A DNA stretch of 64,000 bases, from positions 20,209 through 84,208 of the forward strand of contig WBZZ01003591.1 in the NCBI GenBank assembly GCA_019918135.1, read 5' to 3'. Of the stretch, positions 28,333 to 38,308 are shown one piece after another. The notes under the pieces were generated by a model. It saw only the letters and a program-made list of their open reading frames with translations. It made no database searches and had not been told where the DNA came from. The DNA comes from Paulinella micropora (Eukaryota > Cercozoa > Imbricatea > Euglyphida > Paulinellidae). The translations under genes were made by a program, and so were the position numbers. Position 1 is the first letter of the stretch. Each line of letters opens with the position of its first letter.

Positions 28333-29610
28333 GTGGCGCAAGCAGCGGCTAGAGAGTTTTGGTCGCGCGAACTAATAGACACGTGCCTCGAAAGGGCCGC
28401 CGGCGAGCCACAGAATGCAACTTTGCTCGTGCGGGCGGGGTTGCATTGCCTTGAACAGTGGGCATGGCATACGACGGATCCAATCCCCTGGCCCAAATTC
28501 ACAGAGCTGTTGGAGCTGCTGTCCAACCAGCGCTGGCACGAAGACCTCGACACGCTCCGCCGCGTGGTGGAGCTGTTCAGAGACCGTCATTTGCCGTGGG
28601 TCGACTTGGCCGCCAGGACCAAGCTGCTAGCGCATGATCTAAAAACTCACCTCACAGATATCGAGACGCTCTTCAACCGAGACCGCGTGTGTTGGCTGTC
28701 GCTAGACAGCAGTCATACAGAGCTTGTCAAGGCGTGTCAATCGATTAACAGCGAGCTGACGTGGCGCGCGCTACAATTAGCAGGGCTGCCACTACGGATT
28801 GTCCACCTCAACCAAGTGTTGAAGTGCTGGGCCTCGGCGCTGGACCAGGCCCTGGCATGGCAGGTCAAGGATAGACACCCAATGGTGCCGCTCCGACCTT
28901 GGCCCGCGCTAGAAACAGAATTTGCGTATAAAGGGCCCGGCTACCCTTACGCGCTAGCGGGCGACGGTCTAGAAAAAGTTTTCAAGCTGTTTTGGTTGGC
29001 GGCAAACAGGTGCCTGCAGCAGGCCAACAAAGAAGACAAAGAGACAAGGGCATCCGCCAGCGACGGAGACGACGTACTTACTTATGAAAGATTACGCTCT
29101 CAGAAACGCGACGTCCTACCGATGGGACCGCTGCCGCCCGCCTTCACGTTTGCCTGGAGCTACGCCGCCAACCTGACGCACAGCGAGTTCGTCGACTGCG
29201 CTATCGACTTTTGGGCCCCCGTGCTGTGTGGCGGTAGCTGGGGTGCCAACGGACAGAGCTGGCCGTTGGCGCTGGGTTACGACATTCCCATAGAAGTCGC
29301 AAACAGTGAGGCCTGGGTGCTGGCCTGGTGGCTGCGCGGACTGGGCCACATAGACGACTATGATTGGCAGCGCAACGTTGGCTACAAGAACGAGTACATC
29401 TACTTTGGCATGGAGTTGATCGAGTCCTACGACTACAAGCTTGGCGGAGTCTCTGACAAACAGAGTTTGAATCTTCTTGAACTTCTTGCCACATTCCAAC
29501 ACGGCCGCGCCCCGCCTTTTGCGCGGCTGTGCCCGCGCAAGCCGCGTTGGAATGTACGCGCAAATACCATCGACATATCGAGCAGGGAACCGCGAAGACT
29601 GCAAGCGTAG
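28333..29610 (+). CDS. Hypothetical protein (~425-445 aa), 5' end uncertain
   Basis: A long coding frame with a convincing composition (EFWSRELIDTCLERAAGEPQ, NLTHSEFVDCAIDFW, WVLAWWLRGLGHIDDY) but no ATG near its start. The frame is open from 28276 and 28333 is GTG. An ATG at 28255 in another frame would connect with a one-base change. The protein is helical, Trp/Leu-rich, without a family I can name. It ends at TAG 29608. Reading through would add ~100 Gly-rich residues from the G-rich spacer, so here TAG looks like the real stop. Confidence 0.65.
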   Translation: MAQAAAREFWSRELIDTCLERAAGEPQNATLLVRAGLHCLEQWAWHTTDPIPWPKFTELLELLSNQRWHEDLDTLRRVVELFRDRHLPWVDLAARTKLLAHDLKTHLTDIETLFNRDRVCWLSLDSSHTELVKACQSINSELTWRALQLAGLPLRIVHLNQVLKCWASALDQALAWQVKDRHPMVPLRPWPALETEFAYKGPGYPYALAGDGLEKVFKLFWLAANRCLQQANKEDKETRASASDGDDVLTYERLRSQKRDVLPMGPLPPAFTFAWSYAANLTHSEFVDCAIDFWAPVLCGGSWGANGQSWPLALGYDIPIEVANSEAWVLAWWLRGLGHIDDYDWQRNVGYKNEYIYFGMELIESYDYKLGGVSDKQSLNLLELLATFQHGRAPPFARLCPRKPRWNVRANTIDISSREPRRLQA

Positions 29611-30538
29611 CGTAACCATGAAACTACACAAATTACAATTCCTTTTAAGCTTCGGTACAAAGGGTGTACGGGGGGGGGGGCGCAAAGCACCGGGGGGGGG
29701 GGGGGGGAAGGGGACAAGCAGGGACGAAAGAGGGGTCGGGCGGAAAGCAGGGGAGGGGAAATGGAGGGGGGGGGGGCGTGCTTCGAGACAGATACAATGT
29801 GTGGCTGCTGCGGGAGGGGGGGGGGGGGGGAAGCGTGTGCGGGCTTTGTTTTTTGGCTTTTTTTTGCAGGGGGGGGGCTCCAAGTAACAACGGGGGCGAG
29901 GGGGAATCGGCCGTGAGAGGGAGCAAGGGGTGAACCTTTTCTTGCCAAAGTTTTTTTTTACTTCTTTCTTTTGCGCACATTATTTCTTTATCGTTCCGAC
30001 CCCTTGCCCGCACACACCCCCCACCAAACCACGCTCTCTTTTTTTCGAACCGCGCCCCCCCCCCCCCCCGCCCCTCTCTCCCTCTTTTTCGGTGTGGCTT
30101 GTGTTACGCCCATAGCCAGAGGGAGGGAAAGAAAAACAAACAAAGGAAGGTCAAGGGATCCAGGCGCAAGATTTCTAAAAAAAACACGGAAAGGTTACAG
30201 GGGGGCTTTTTTGGGGTCCGTGCTCTAAAAAAAACAAAGACGCGTATTTAGTCTGCCAACCTTTCTTGATTTTCTCTGGTACTTTTTTGTGTGGCGGGGC
30301 CAAAGCTGGGCAGGGAGGGAGGGGGCGGCAGGGGGGAGAACGACAAGCAGATTTCTTTTTTCAAAGAAGGGCCCTTGGGCGGGAGGGGGCGGGGCATTGA
30401 TTGCCAGGGAGTGGGGGAGGGAAGAAAAGGGGGAGAAGAGTGGAAAGAGATTTTCCCCCTTTTTTTTCGGAGCTCTGAAACTTTCTGGTCCTCCCGCAAA
30501 AAAAAGAAAACAAACACACCAAAAGAGGCAGCAAGAAC
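29611..30538. other. Long G/C-tract spacer before the capsid candidate
   Basis: 928 bp with G runs (29667-29676, 29691-29707, 29817-29830), a C run (about 30054-30070) and T-rich patches, including TTTTTTTTGCAG followed by G8 at about 29861-29880, which resembles a splice acceptor. ORFs here are low complexity. It may hold the promoter and a 5'-UTR intron of the downstream gene. Confidence 0.5.
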
Positions 30539-33500
30539 ATGAGTACCCTTGACGGCGATTGGCGGAATGATGACGAACGGACGCACAAAAAACGCCGCGT
30601 CAAGTTTGAACCCTGGCCCCAGGACGAGGAAGGACCGGAAATCTCGTCCGACGGGCCCGTAGTTAAGATGCTAGCGAGCTTTAACCGGGCTATGAGCTCA
30701 CTCAGACCGATCAGCCTGGCCAAGGCTTCGACGCGAGCGCCGCTGTCGGACAACGACCCGATGGACTTTATTACCCAGAGCCTGTGGAATAGTTTTGACG
30801 GCTGCCACTTTACTATGAACCAGATGTTCATGAACATGCTGGTTGTTTCGCGGCCCGAGCTCCTGAGCGCGATCTCCATGATCACCTGGGACGATTTTCT
30901 CGAGAAGTACAAGACGGTGAAACCGCACGGGGACCGGGTTACTATGGTGGAATGGCAGTTCAACCCCAAAGCGCTCAACCCCAAGAGCCAGCGTGTGCCC
31001 GGGGTGCTGCTAGAAACCAGCAGGTCGACCAAGACACAGGCCATCCAGCACTACGGGGTGGGCTTTGTCATGCCTTCGGACTGGCCCATGGACAAGACCA
31101 AGGTGGTGGTGTACGAGGAATCGCTGCGGGCCGTGAGCATGTCGGTGGTGCTGTCGCTCAACTACAACCTCGTGAACAAGCTCGTGGAGGAGTCCGTCAG
31201 GCGCCTGGTAGAGACCGACTACAAACGCACGCGACCTCGCGACGCTGCTGGAGCAGAGGAACGCGCACATCTTTGCCGTGAACAAGGACGGCGTGGGCAT
31301 CAACGGCATCGAGGTCAAGGCCATGGGCCTGCTCAGAAACCAGGGCAAGGAGCCGGACATGGTGCTGCTGACGAACGAGGTCTACCGCTTTGCCAACACG
31401 ATCAAGGCGGAGAGCAGGATCCTGCCCATGTTCGGGCAAGACGAATCCAAGGTCAAGCCGCACGACCGCACCAACGAGAAGCTCGTGATGTTCCGGACCC
31501 AGCAGGGGCTGGACGCCATCCCTTCGCGCAGCTACCAGGTGGGCAGGCGCGAGCCGCACGACCCCACGACGACCCCGTGCATCATCTCAGAACGCTTCCA
31601 GATGCTGCCGGACGGCAATATGAGCAACAGGGACTTTGAACGCTACGAGAGCTCGCAGCGCACGATCGGCATAGTCGACGGCGACCAGGGCGAGATACAT
31701 TACTTGACCCTCAAGGCCGTCCTGCAACACTCCAGCCTGTTCGGTAACGGTGGCGAGGGCGGCGACGGCCCCGGGGCCCTGGGCCAGAAGCTGCTCAAGG
31801 CGATTTTGGGAGAAGAAAAACCTACTAGTATGTACCAATTGTACAACGGCGCGGGGCTCATCGGTGTGCTGTCCTACTTGCTAAGCCAGAGGCCCGAGCT
31901 TGCCGACCAGCTGCCGCCGCCGACGGCGGCGGCTGGCGACAGCGACGACGACGGCGGTGGTGGCGACGACGACAGCGACGACGACGACGGCTTGGCAGCC
32001 GGGGTCGGTCCTGCGACTGGTGGTGGCGGCGGCTTCGATTTAACCAGCACTGCAAATTTCAACATACTGGCGCCGGATGCAGCTGTTACTATCCCTGCAA
32101 AAAGTTTGCTTGGTATTTAGCACTGGGCCAGAACGTTTATCAATGGAACACCCATTCAAGGCCTGGGCCCGGATGAACTTCTAGACAGTGTCCAACACAG
32201 TGATCAGAAACAGAAGAAGAAGCTGCTCGTTCTGCTCAAAGCGCTGTTTTCCGAGGGCAAACCTAGCGACGCACAGTTATACGGTTGGTTCGTACAATCG
32301 CTGTTGAAATATGTCCAAGACGACGCTGCCGCGCTCGATGCATTGGCCCATTCAGCACCATTTCCCGAAGTTCTGGAGGCAACTAGGCAACCACACAAAA
32401 AGCAGATCGTGGCATTTCTGAACACCGCCGACGCTTTCTACCAAGGCTTAATACCGCAAGTGGAAGCGTTTCTCGATGACAAAGATTCAAACGAAGGAAA
32501 GGCCATTGCTTGCATGTGGATGTACTACGAGTCTGAAACGAAGAAAGCCACGAGCGACAACATCAGCAAATTTAGTCTGCGCGCGAGCCTTCTGCGCGGT
32601 CTGTCACATTTGTGCACCGAGAAAACAAAAGAATCGGACAAATTTTCAGCATCGATAATGGATTTGTACGATGAAAAGCGGGACGCTGATGAGCAAGGGA
32701 CGCTAATTGGCCAGCATTTGCTGGAGAAGGAGTTCTGCCCCGCCTCGGCGCCAGAAAGGTCTGTCTCCGCTAGCTACATACATCAGCTCGTGCGCGAAGC
32801 ACTTAAGAAACACGTTCCGTCCGGCGGCACGCCGCCCAAAGGCAGTACGCCGTCCAAGGGCAGTACACCGTCGGGAAATAGTTTCGAACGTTTCCTGGCC
32901 TGGCTGCAAAAAGAACCGGCTACGCGCTCGAACCTGGAGTGGCTGATCGACCACAACCTGCCCTTCCCGCTCGGCTTCATGCTCTTCCGGCCTGCTATTA
33001 AGTTCGTCGGCGGGTCGGCGCTGTTTATGCGCAAGGGGCAGGGCAGCGCGCACGTGGTCGTCAAGGACTCGGACGTGATCTTTGCCAACGACCCCGACTC
33101 TTTCCAGACCAGCGTGCAGGTGCGCTTCAAGGCGGGCACCATCGTCATGGACCGCCGCACGCTGCGGATAGAGCCCAACATCGTCTCGGTCCGCTACGAG
33201 CACGGGGCGGGCGTCAAGCTGGCTACCGTCCCCAAGCAACTCAACGGCAGCGACCCGCGCCCCGGCCAGGAATGGGACATCGTCGTCGTGCCCGTGCCGT
33301 ACACGTACGTGCCCAAGTCTTGGTTCAGCTCCATGACGGGCAAAATCACCCCGGAACTCGTCGGCGAGCGCTTCGATGACGATCCGTCCGCCCCGATGTG
33401 CGACCTGGTGCTGACGGCGCTCAAATACAAGGTGTCGGACCTCACCAGCGCGCAGCCGCTCATGTTTAGCGAAGAGGGTATCTTCAAGCCGCTTGAGATC

Positions 33501-33716
33501 GAGCAGTCCATTTGCTGCCGCGGCGCGCAGCTCACCTACAGCCGCATACACGGCAGGCTGCACGACGCCGCGGTCGGTCGGACCGCGCTCGGCCCCCGCG
33601 CCGACCCCCACGCCTTCATGCAGCTCAAGGGCGCGGGCGCCGAGTACGCCGGGACGGGCGCGCAGGGCTCCACGTTCTTGGGCCCCTTGTTGGGCCCGCA
33701 GCCGCACGACTTGTGA
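30539..33716 (+). CDS. Candidate HK97-fold major capsid protein, one shift and one in-frame UAG
   Basis: ATG 30539 starts an abundant-looking protein of ~1,058 codons. Two features break the frame. One is a one-base discontinuity near 31225 (ETDYKRT then LATLLEQRNAHIF). The other is TAG at 32118-32120, after which the same frame continues with no ATG until about 32515. The last third (NLPFPLGFMLFRPAIKF, then SFQTSVQVRFKAGTIV, then RPGQEWDIVVVPVPYTY) and the middle (FAVNKDGVGINGIE, EPDMVLLTNEVYRFAN) resemble, from memory, HK97-type capsid proteins of large phages and mirusviruses. A Gly/Asp-rich insert lies at about residues 465-500. The assignment needs a structure prediction. TGA stop. Confidence 0.5.
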
Positions 33717-33926
33717 GCAAAAACAGCGAGAGAAGAGAACACAGCGAGAACAGCGAGAGAAAGCACCGCGAAAGTCTCCTACAATTCGCGCCCCGGTCGC
33801 ACACTATATATTTCTCTCTTTTTTTTTCCGGAAAAATCAACCAAGTTACAATTAAAAAATTTTTTAATCTTTTTTTGCTTGCTTGCCCAAAGCCGAGCCC
33901 CCCCCCCTCGCCCTCCCCAGACTTCT

Positions 33927-34742
33927 TTACAAGAAACGGTTGTGCCTGTCCCTCACATCTGCCTTCTTCGCCACTATCGACTCCTTGCGGAACCGTTCCT
34001 CCGCCAAATACACGCAGCGCCTGTATTGTTGCTGCTTGCCGTCCATAAACGTCGATTCCACCGCCACCACGTCCCCCGGGCGCGCGCCGCACCACTTCGC
34101 CGCGGGGTCCGAACTGAACAGCACGGGCAGCCGGCCGGCGTCTAGCTGGAACACCGCTTCCAACCTCTTTAACTCGGCCGCGCCGAGCACGCGGTGCTCG
34201 TGGTGGTACAGCCCGCGGACCCCCGGCGTGAACAACAGCGAGTCCTCGTCCCAGAAGTCTATGCGCCACCCGAGCGCAACCTCTCGCTCGGCCATCAGCT
34301 CCGCCACCGGCGCGCGCCGCTTGCGGTGGATGATGATGACGTGCCTGGGCTCCGAGGCCGCCGACTCCTCCGCCGCTGCTATCCATTTCTTGGCCGTGCT
34401 CCGCCGCAGCAGCGTGTCGTGCGGGTCCTGCAGGAACCTCCAGAACACCGTCAGCACCGGCGCGCCCGTGCGAGCCGGGGCCCAGTCGCCCGTGATATCC
34501 ACCAGGTCCAGCGAGTCTTTGCGCTCGTAGCCCAGGCGCGCCAGCAACACGCGCACGTTCTCGGCCACCACGGACGCCTGCCAGCCGCACGGGCATTCAG
34601 ACAGGTCTTGTTGGATGCTGGCGATTTCATTGCCGCCGCACGTCTGGCACACCACGCGCTCGTGCCAGCCGGCCACCACGGCTGTTCCCCGGCGCGGTGC
34701 GCTCGCCAGCACTTCCTGTAACGAAATACCTTCCGCGGTCAT
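33927..34742 (-). CDS. rpb5: RNA polymerase subunit Rpb5-like, with N-terminal Cys extension
   Basis: Residues ~205-245 (LPVLFSSDPAAKWCGARPGD...YRRCVY) match the Rpb5/RpoH assembly domain, which in cellular proteins reads LPRI...DPVARYxGLKxGxVVKI...YR. It is preceded by YHHEHRVL, the usual EH motif. Residues ~70-185 correspond to the N-terminal jaw domain (RHVIIIHRKRRAP, IDFWDEDSLLF). An extra ~60-aa N-terminus has CQTCGG...CPCGW, a possible zinc ribbon. Rpb5 is part of viral and cellular multisubunit polymerases, so the virus probably transcribes its own genes or engages host Pol II. Single clean frame, TAA stop. Confidence 0.8.
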   Translation of the reverse strand: MTAEGISLQEVLASAPRRGTAVVAGWHERVVCQTCGGNEIASIQQDLSECPCGWQASVVAENVRVLLARLGYERKDSLDLVDITGDWAPARTGAPVLTVFWRFLQDPHDTLLRRSTAKKWIAAAEESAASEPRHVIIIHRKRRAPVAELMAEREVALGWRIDFWDEDSLLFTPGVRGLYHHEHRVLGAAELKRLEAVFQLDAGRLPVLFSSDPAAKWCGARPGDVVAVESTFMDGKQQQYRRCVYLAEERFRKESIVAKKADVRDRHNRFL

Positions 34743-34959
34743 GCCGCGTTCTTTTTTTTTGCAGGGGGAAATGTACGGAACAGGCGGCGGGGGGGGGGGG
34801 GGGGAGGGTGTTTCTTTTTAGGGTCCCCTCGGGTCCCATTTTGCCCCTCCCTCTTTCCCACACATACAATCGAAGCAATGGGGGGGAGGACCGCCGCAAG
34901 ACCACCCGTTCCCCCCCCCTCCCGTTTCCCATTTTCCCCCTCCCTCTATTAAAAAAAAC

Positions 34960-36166
34960 ATGGCAGAAAAAAGTAAATCCGTGAGGAAGCTGGCGGCAGG
35001 GGATCCGGGAGCGTCGAAACGCAGGTGCCTTGTGCAGACAAACAGAGCCTTGTTATTGCTCACACTGCCAGAGGATGTATGGCCAACGATCAACGGCCTG
35101 GCCGGCCCCGACCTCGCGTGCGCCCTGGCCCTGACGTGCAAGGCCCTACTGGCGCTGGTGGAGGGTCCCACGTTCTGGGGGAACTTCCAACAGCCTGCCT
35201 TCGAGCTCGAGCTGCCCCTCCACCGACGCATACTCGCCTGGCTACACAAGTCTACTCTCTTGGGCAGCCTGGATATTAAACGCCCTGTCCAGGAAGCCGA
35301 CCTCCGTGTGTTCTCGGGCTTCTCAGTCAAGAAGCTAGCTCTTGCTAACCAGAAACTAGCTCTTGCTGACCAGCAATATCAACCCTGGGCAAAGCTCTTG
35401 TGGGCCTTTCCGTCCATCCAAGCTGTTTCTATCGAACTGCCATGACATTAGTCCGCTAGAAAAACTGCGCAGCGCCGATTCGCTCCTTTCACTGAGCATC
35501 CAAACAAACGATCAACAGGCGGACGACATTTTAGCTCGCATCCTGCCAAAACTGACAAGACTTGAATGGCTGTGGCTCTCGGGCAGCCCTACCGACCAGG
35601 CACTGCGGGGGCTCAAGGACCTTAAGGACCTACAAGCACTTTTCCTGGGAGGTTGCGCGCGAATCACGGGGGCATGCCTAGGCCAGCTCCCCGAGTGCCC
35701 CAAGCTCCGAGAGCTATGGCTCTCGCGCTGCCCTCGCATCACCGACGACCGGCTGGCAGCGCTTCAGGACTGCAAAGCGCTCGAAAGCCTGTCCCTGGAA
35801 TCATGTACAGGCCTGACCGGCGCGCTCAATGTCCCCGCGCTGCGGTGTCTCACCATCCGGAAATGTACCAATGTTACAGGCACATCGTTGGCCCTCTGCC
35901 TGCGAAGATGTGTCTCGCTCTACCATTTAGATATTCATGGTTGCGCAAACTTAACTAGTGAGTGGCTCGCCGAGTTACAGCACTGCGACAACCTAACAAA
36001 ATTGGAACTACAGTCCTGTCCAGGGATTAACACGCTAGAGTCGATTCAGTATTGTCGTTCGCTGAAAAAGCTTGACGTGTACGAATCCGGAGGCGTAACG
36101 CACGAAATGCTCGAACGCCTGCAAAGAAGGATGCCCGACCTAGAGATTTCTTCACAGTTTAATTAA
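34960..36166 (+). CDS. F-box/LRR protein 1 (frameshifted)
   Basis: Residues 36-63 (LPEDVWPTINGLAG...LALTCKAL) form an F-box, which recruits substrates to SCF ubiquitin ligases through Skp1. After a linker, ten or so AMN1-type leucine-rich repeats follow (LRELWLSRCPRITDD, LESLSLESCTGLTG, LTKLELQSCPGINT). The first frame stops at 35443. The LRR register shows the protein continuing one frame over from about 35420 (SNCHDISPLEKL), so one base was gained or two lost there. ATG 34960; TAA stop. A viral substrate receptor for host ubiquitylation is the known role of such proteins. Confidence 0.75.
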
Positions 36167-36476
36167 AAGCGAACCTTGGTGCAACACACAGGCGCCGCAG
36201 GGGCCCCCAACAAAGAGCATGGGCGCCAAGAAAGAGCAGGGGGATGCCAGCACGCCCTTTACTTGCAGGTACGAAGCGGGATGGAGAGAACGGCGCGCGG
36301 ACTGTGCGACGGGGGAAGGAAGGAGAGAGAGAGAGGGGCGTGTCGGCGGGGGGAAAGAAAATTGGCCCGGAAGAAGCGGGGGGCAGCAGGCGAAGAAGAA
36401 CACTCCCCCAAGCCCCCGTGCACATACACACGCACAGAAAGTGAACACTCCAACTTTATAAAAACAAAAAAGGGAA
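36167..36476. other. Spacer between the two F-box genes
   Basis: 310 bp, purine-rich, with an acceptor-like CCTTTACTTGCAG at about 36256-36268. ORFs are low complexity; no gene seen. Confidence 0.4.
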
Positions 36477-37996
36477 ATGAGTTATTTTCTGGCCACGAGG
36501 AGGTCAGCACGAGCCACTCGCGGGATGCCCCCTCTCTCGGCACACTCCGTTGAGGAGGTTAGGCCACGCAAAGGAAGCAAACTTCGGTTCGAGCAGTCTT
36601 GCTGGCTGTTCAAACTGCCCGACGATCTCTGGCCAATGGTGAGAGACCTGGCAGGCGCGGAGGAAGCCGTCCGGTTCGCTCTCGCGTGCCGAGATTCCTT
36701 GGCTTTAGTCCAGCAACTCGCCTTCCGGGCAAACTACGAGCAGCCAGTGTTTAAGTTTTCGAACGAGCAGCACCGGAGAATACTCAGGTTCTTTACCCGC
36801 GCCTGCGCCGAACGCCCTATACAACGGTTGGTGCTAGAGCAGCCCTACTACCAAGACCGCGAACGCTGGTCCGACTACCAGGCCTACTCCCTAAAAACCG
36901 TTAGGGTAGAAACCTTGTTCCTGGAGGGCGAATGGTACTCTGACCGGTTGTGGCAAGAAAGCAAGGCCCTGGACGAGTTTGGCTGCATCCACAACCTAGT
37001 GGCCAGGGGCACCATCAACATCTGCCTGTCTCTGCACAACAGTCAGCACACCCAGACTCTCCGGACGCTCGTGATTTCGAGCCAAAGAGTCCACGACGAA
37101 AACCTCCGGAACCTGCAGGAACTGCAGCAACTACAGAACCTGGCGCTGCACGATTGTCGTGTAATTACAGACCACGGGCTGGCCCATCTACGCTCGATGC
37201 CGAAACTCCAGAAACTCTACCTAGCCTCTTGCGACCAAATCACGGGCTCCGGCCTGCAGGACCTGCCGATCACGGGGCTGGCCTTGCGCGACTTGGTCGG
37301 AGCTACGAACGTGCTCCAGCAACTGCCTTCGCTCACGAAACTGCAGGAGCTGGACTTGCTCGACTTTAGGCCCCTCCCACCAGCCGCCGTACGTTCACTG
37401 GACCAAAACCTCACGAAGCTAAGCTGGCACTGGATCCCGACGCGTCGGATGAGCTGCTGGACGAACTGTCCGGCTGGCGGGGCCTGCAGGCCCTGTGTCT
37501 GTCCAGATGTCCAGGCCTCACCCTGCGGGGCTTGGCTAAATTGCAGCGCTGCCCCGCGCTCCAAGAACTGCGTTTGGGACAAGCCAATCGATTTGCCAAC
37601 CTCAAGGCACTGCACGCATGCCGCTCGCTTCGCACTTTGAAGCTGTGGCGCTGTGGGCCTTTAACCACCGGAGTTCTCAACAGGAAAACTCCTACAGGAC
37701 TTGCGGGCTGCGCGGGCCTACAACGGCTAGTGTTAGGGTCTTACAACATAACCGGCTCGACGCTCTCCGAAATAAAGCAGTGTCACGTGCTGCAAGAACT
37801 AGAATTTTCTTGGTGCTATTTCGGCGGAGACGTGGCCGAGCTCAAGCATTGCCAAGCGTTGCAAACAATTAAGATGAGCTAGTGCCAAATTCCGCCAGAA
37901 GAAATGCTGCAGCGGCTCAGGCAGGCCAGGCCCGGTTTGCAAGTTGACACGCAATCTTTTCCTGCCAATGAACTGGAAGATCTATGGGATTCTTGA
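36477..37996 (+). CDS. F-box/LRR protein 2 (5-bp duplication, in-frame UAG)
   Basis: Paralogue of the preceding gene. The F-box is at about residues 47-75 (LPDDLWPMVRDLAG...ALACRDSL), then LRRs (LQNLALHDCRVITD, LQKLYLASCDQITG). At 37419-37428 the direct duplication AAGCTAAGCT shifts the frame. Removing one AAGCT restores a continuous LRR series (LQALCLSRCPGLTL, LRTLKLWRCGPLTT, LQELEFSWCYFGG). Codon 37880-37882 is TAG at a variable LRR position just before the conserved Cys, and the last repeat continues (PPEEMLQRLRQARPGLQV) to TGA 37994. The gene reads as recently broken or recoded rather than ancient decay. Confidence 0.7.
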
Positions 37997-38308
37997 ACAC
38001 TTCGTTCTTTTTTTAAAACAAAAAATTGTAAACCAAGATTTTAGGCGGGGGGTTGGAGAGGAAGGGGTGGGGGGGGGGCAACGCGCAGATTTGGCGGCAC
38101 ACAGAAACTTGCGGGGAGGGGGGGGGGGGCAATCTCTCTAGCATTTCCATGCTCTCACTTCTTTTTTTTGGGGGGAGGGGGCTGTGTCCCTACCCTTTCC
38201 TTCCTTTCCCGAATCTTTTTTTTTCTTCTTCTTCTTTGCTTTATTTTCTACCCCCCCTTCTCCTTCCTTTTATATTTCGTTCAAAAGAGCAAAAACGCCA
38301 AGAACTGC
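37997..38308. other. Intergenic region with G and T runs
   Basis: 312 bp. G runs at about 38071-38078 and 38109-38119 and a T/C-rich tract before ATG 38309. No gene. Confidence 0.45.

Noticed and set aside
31208-31256. A 49-nt GT-AG intron to explain the capsid-gene frame break
   Set aside because: It would restore frame, but the segment itself reads as a natural helix (VETDYKRT...LATLLEQRN), so a one-base indel is simpler.
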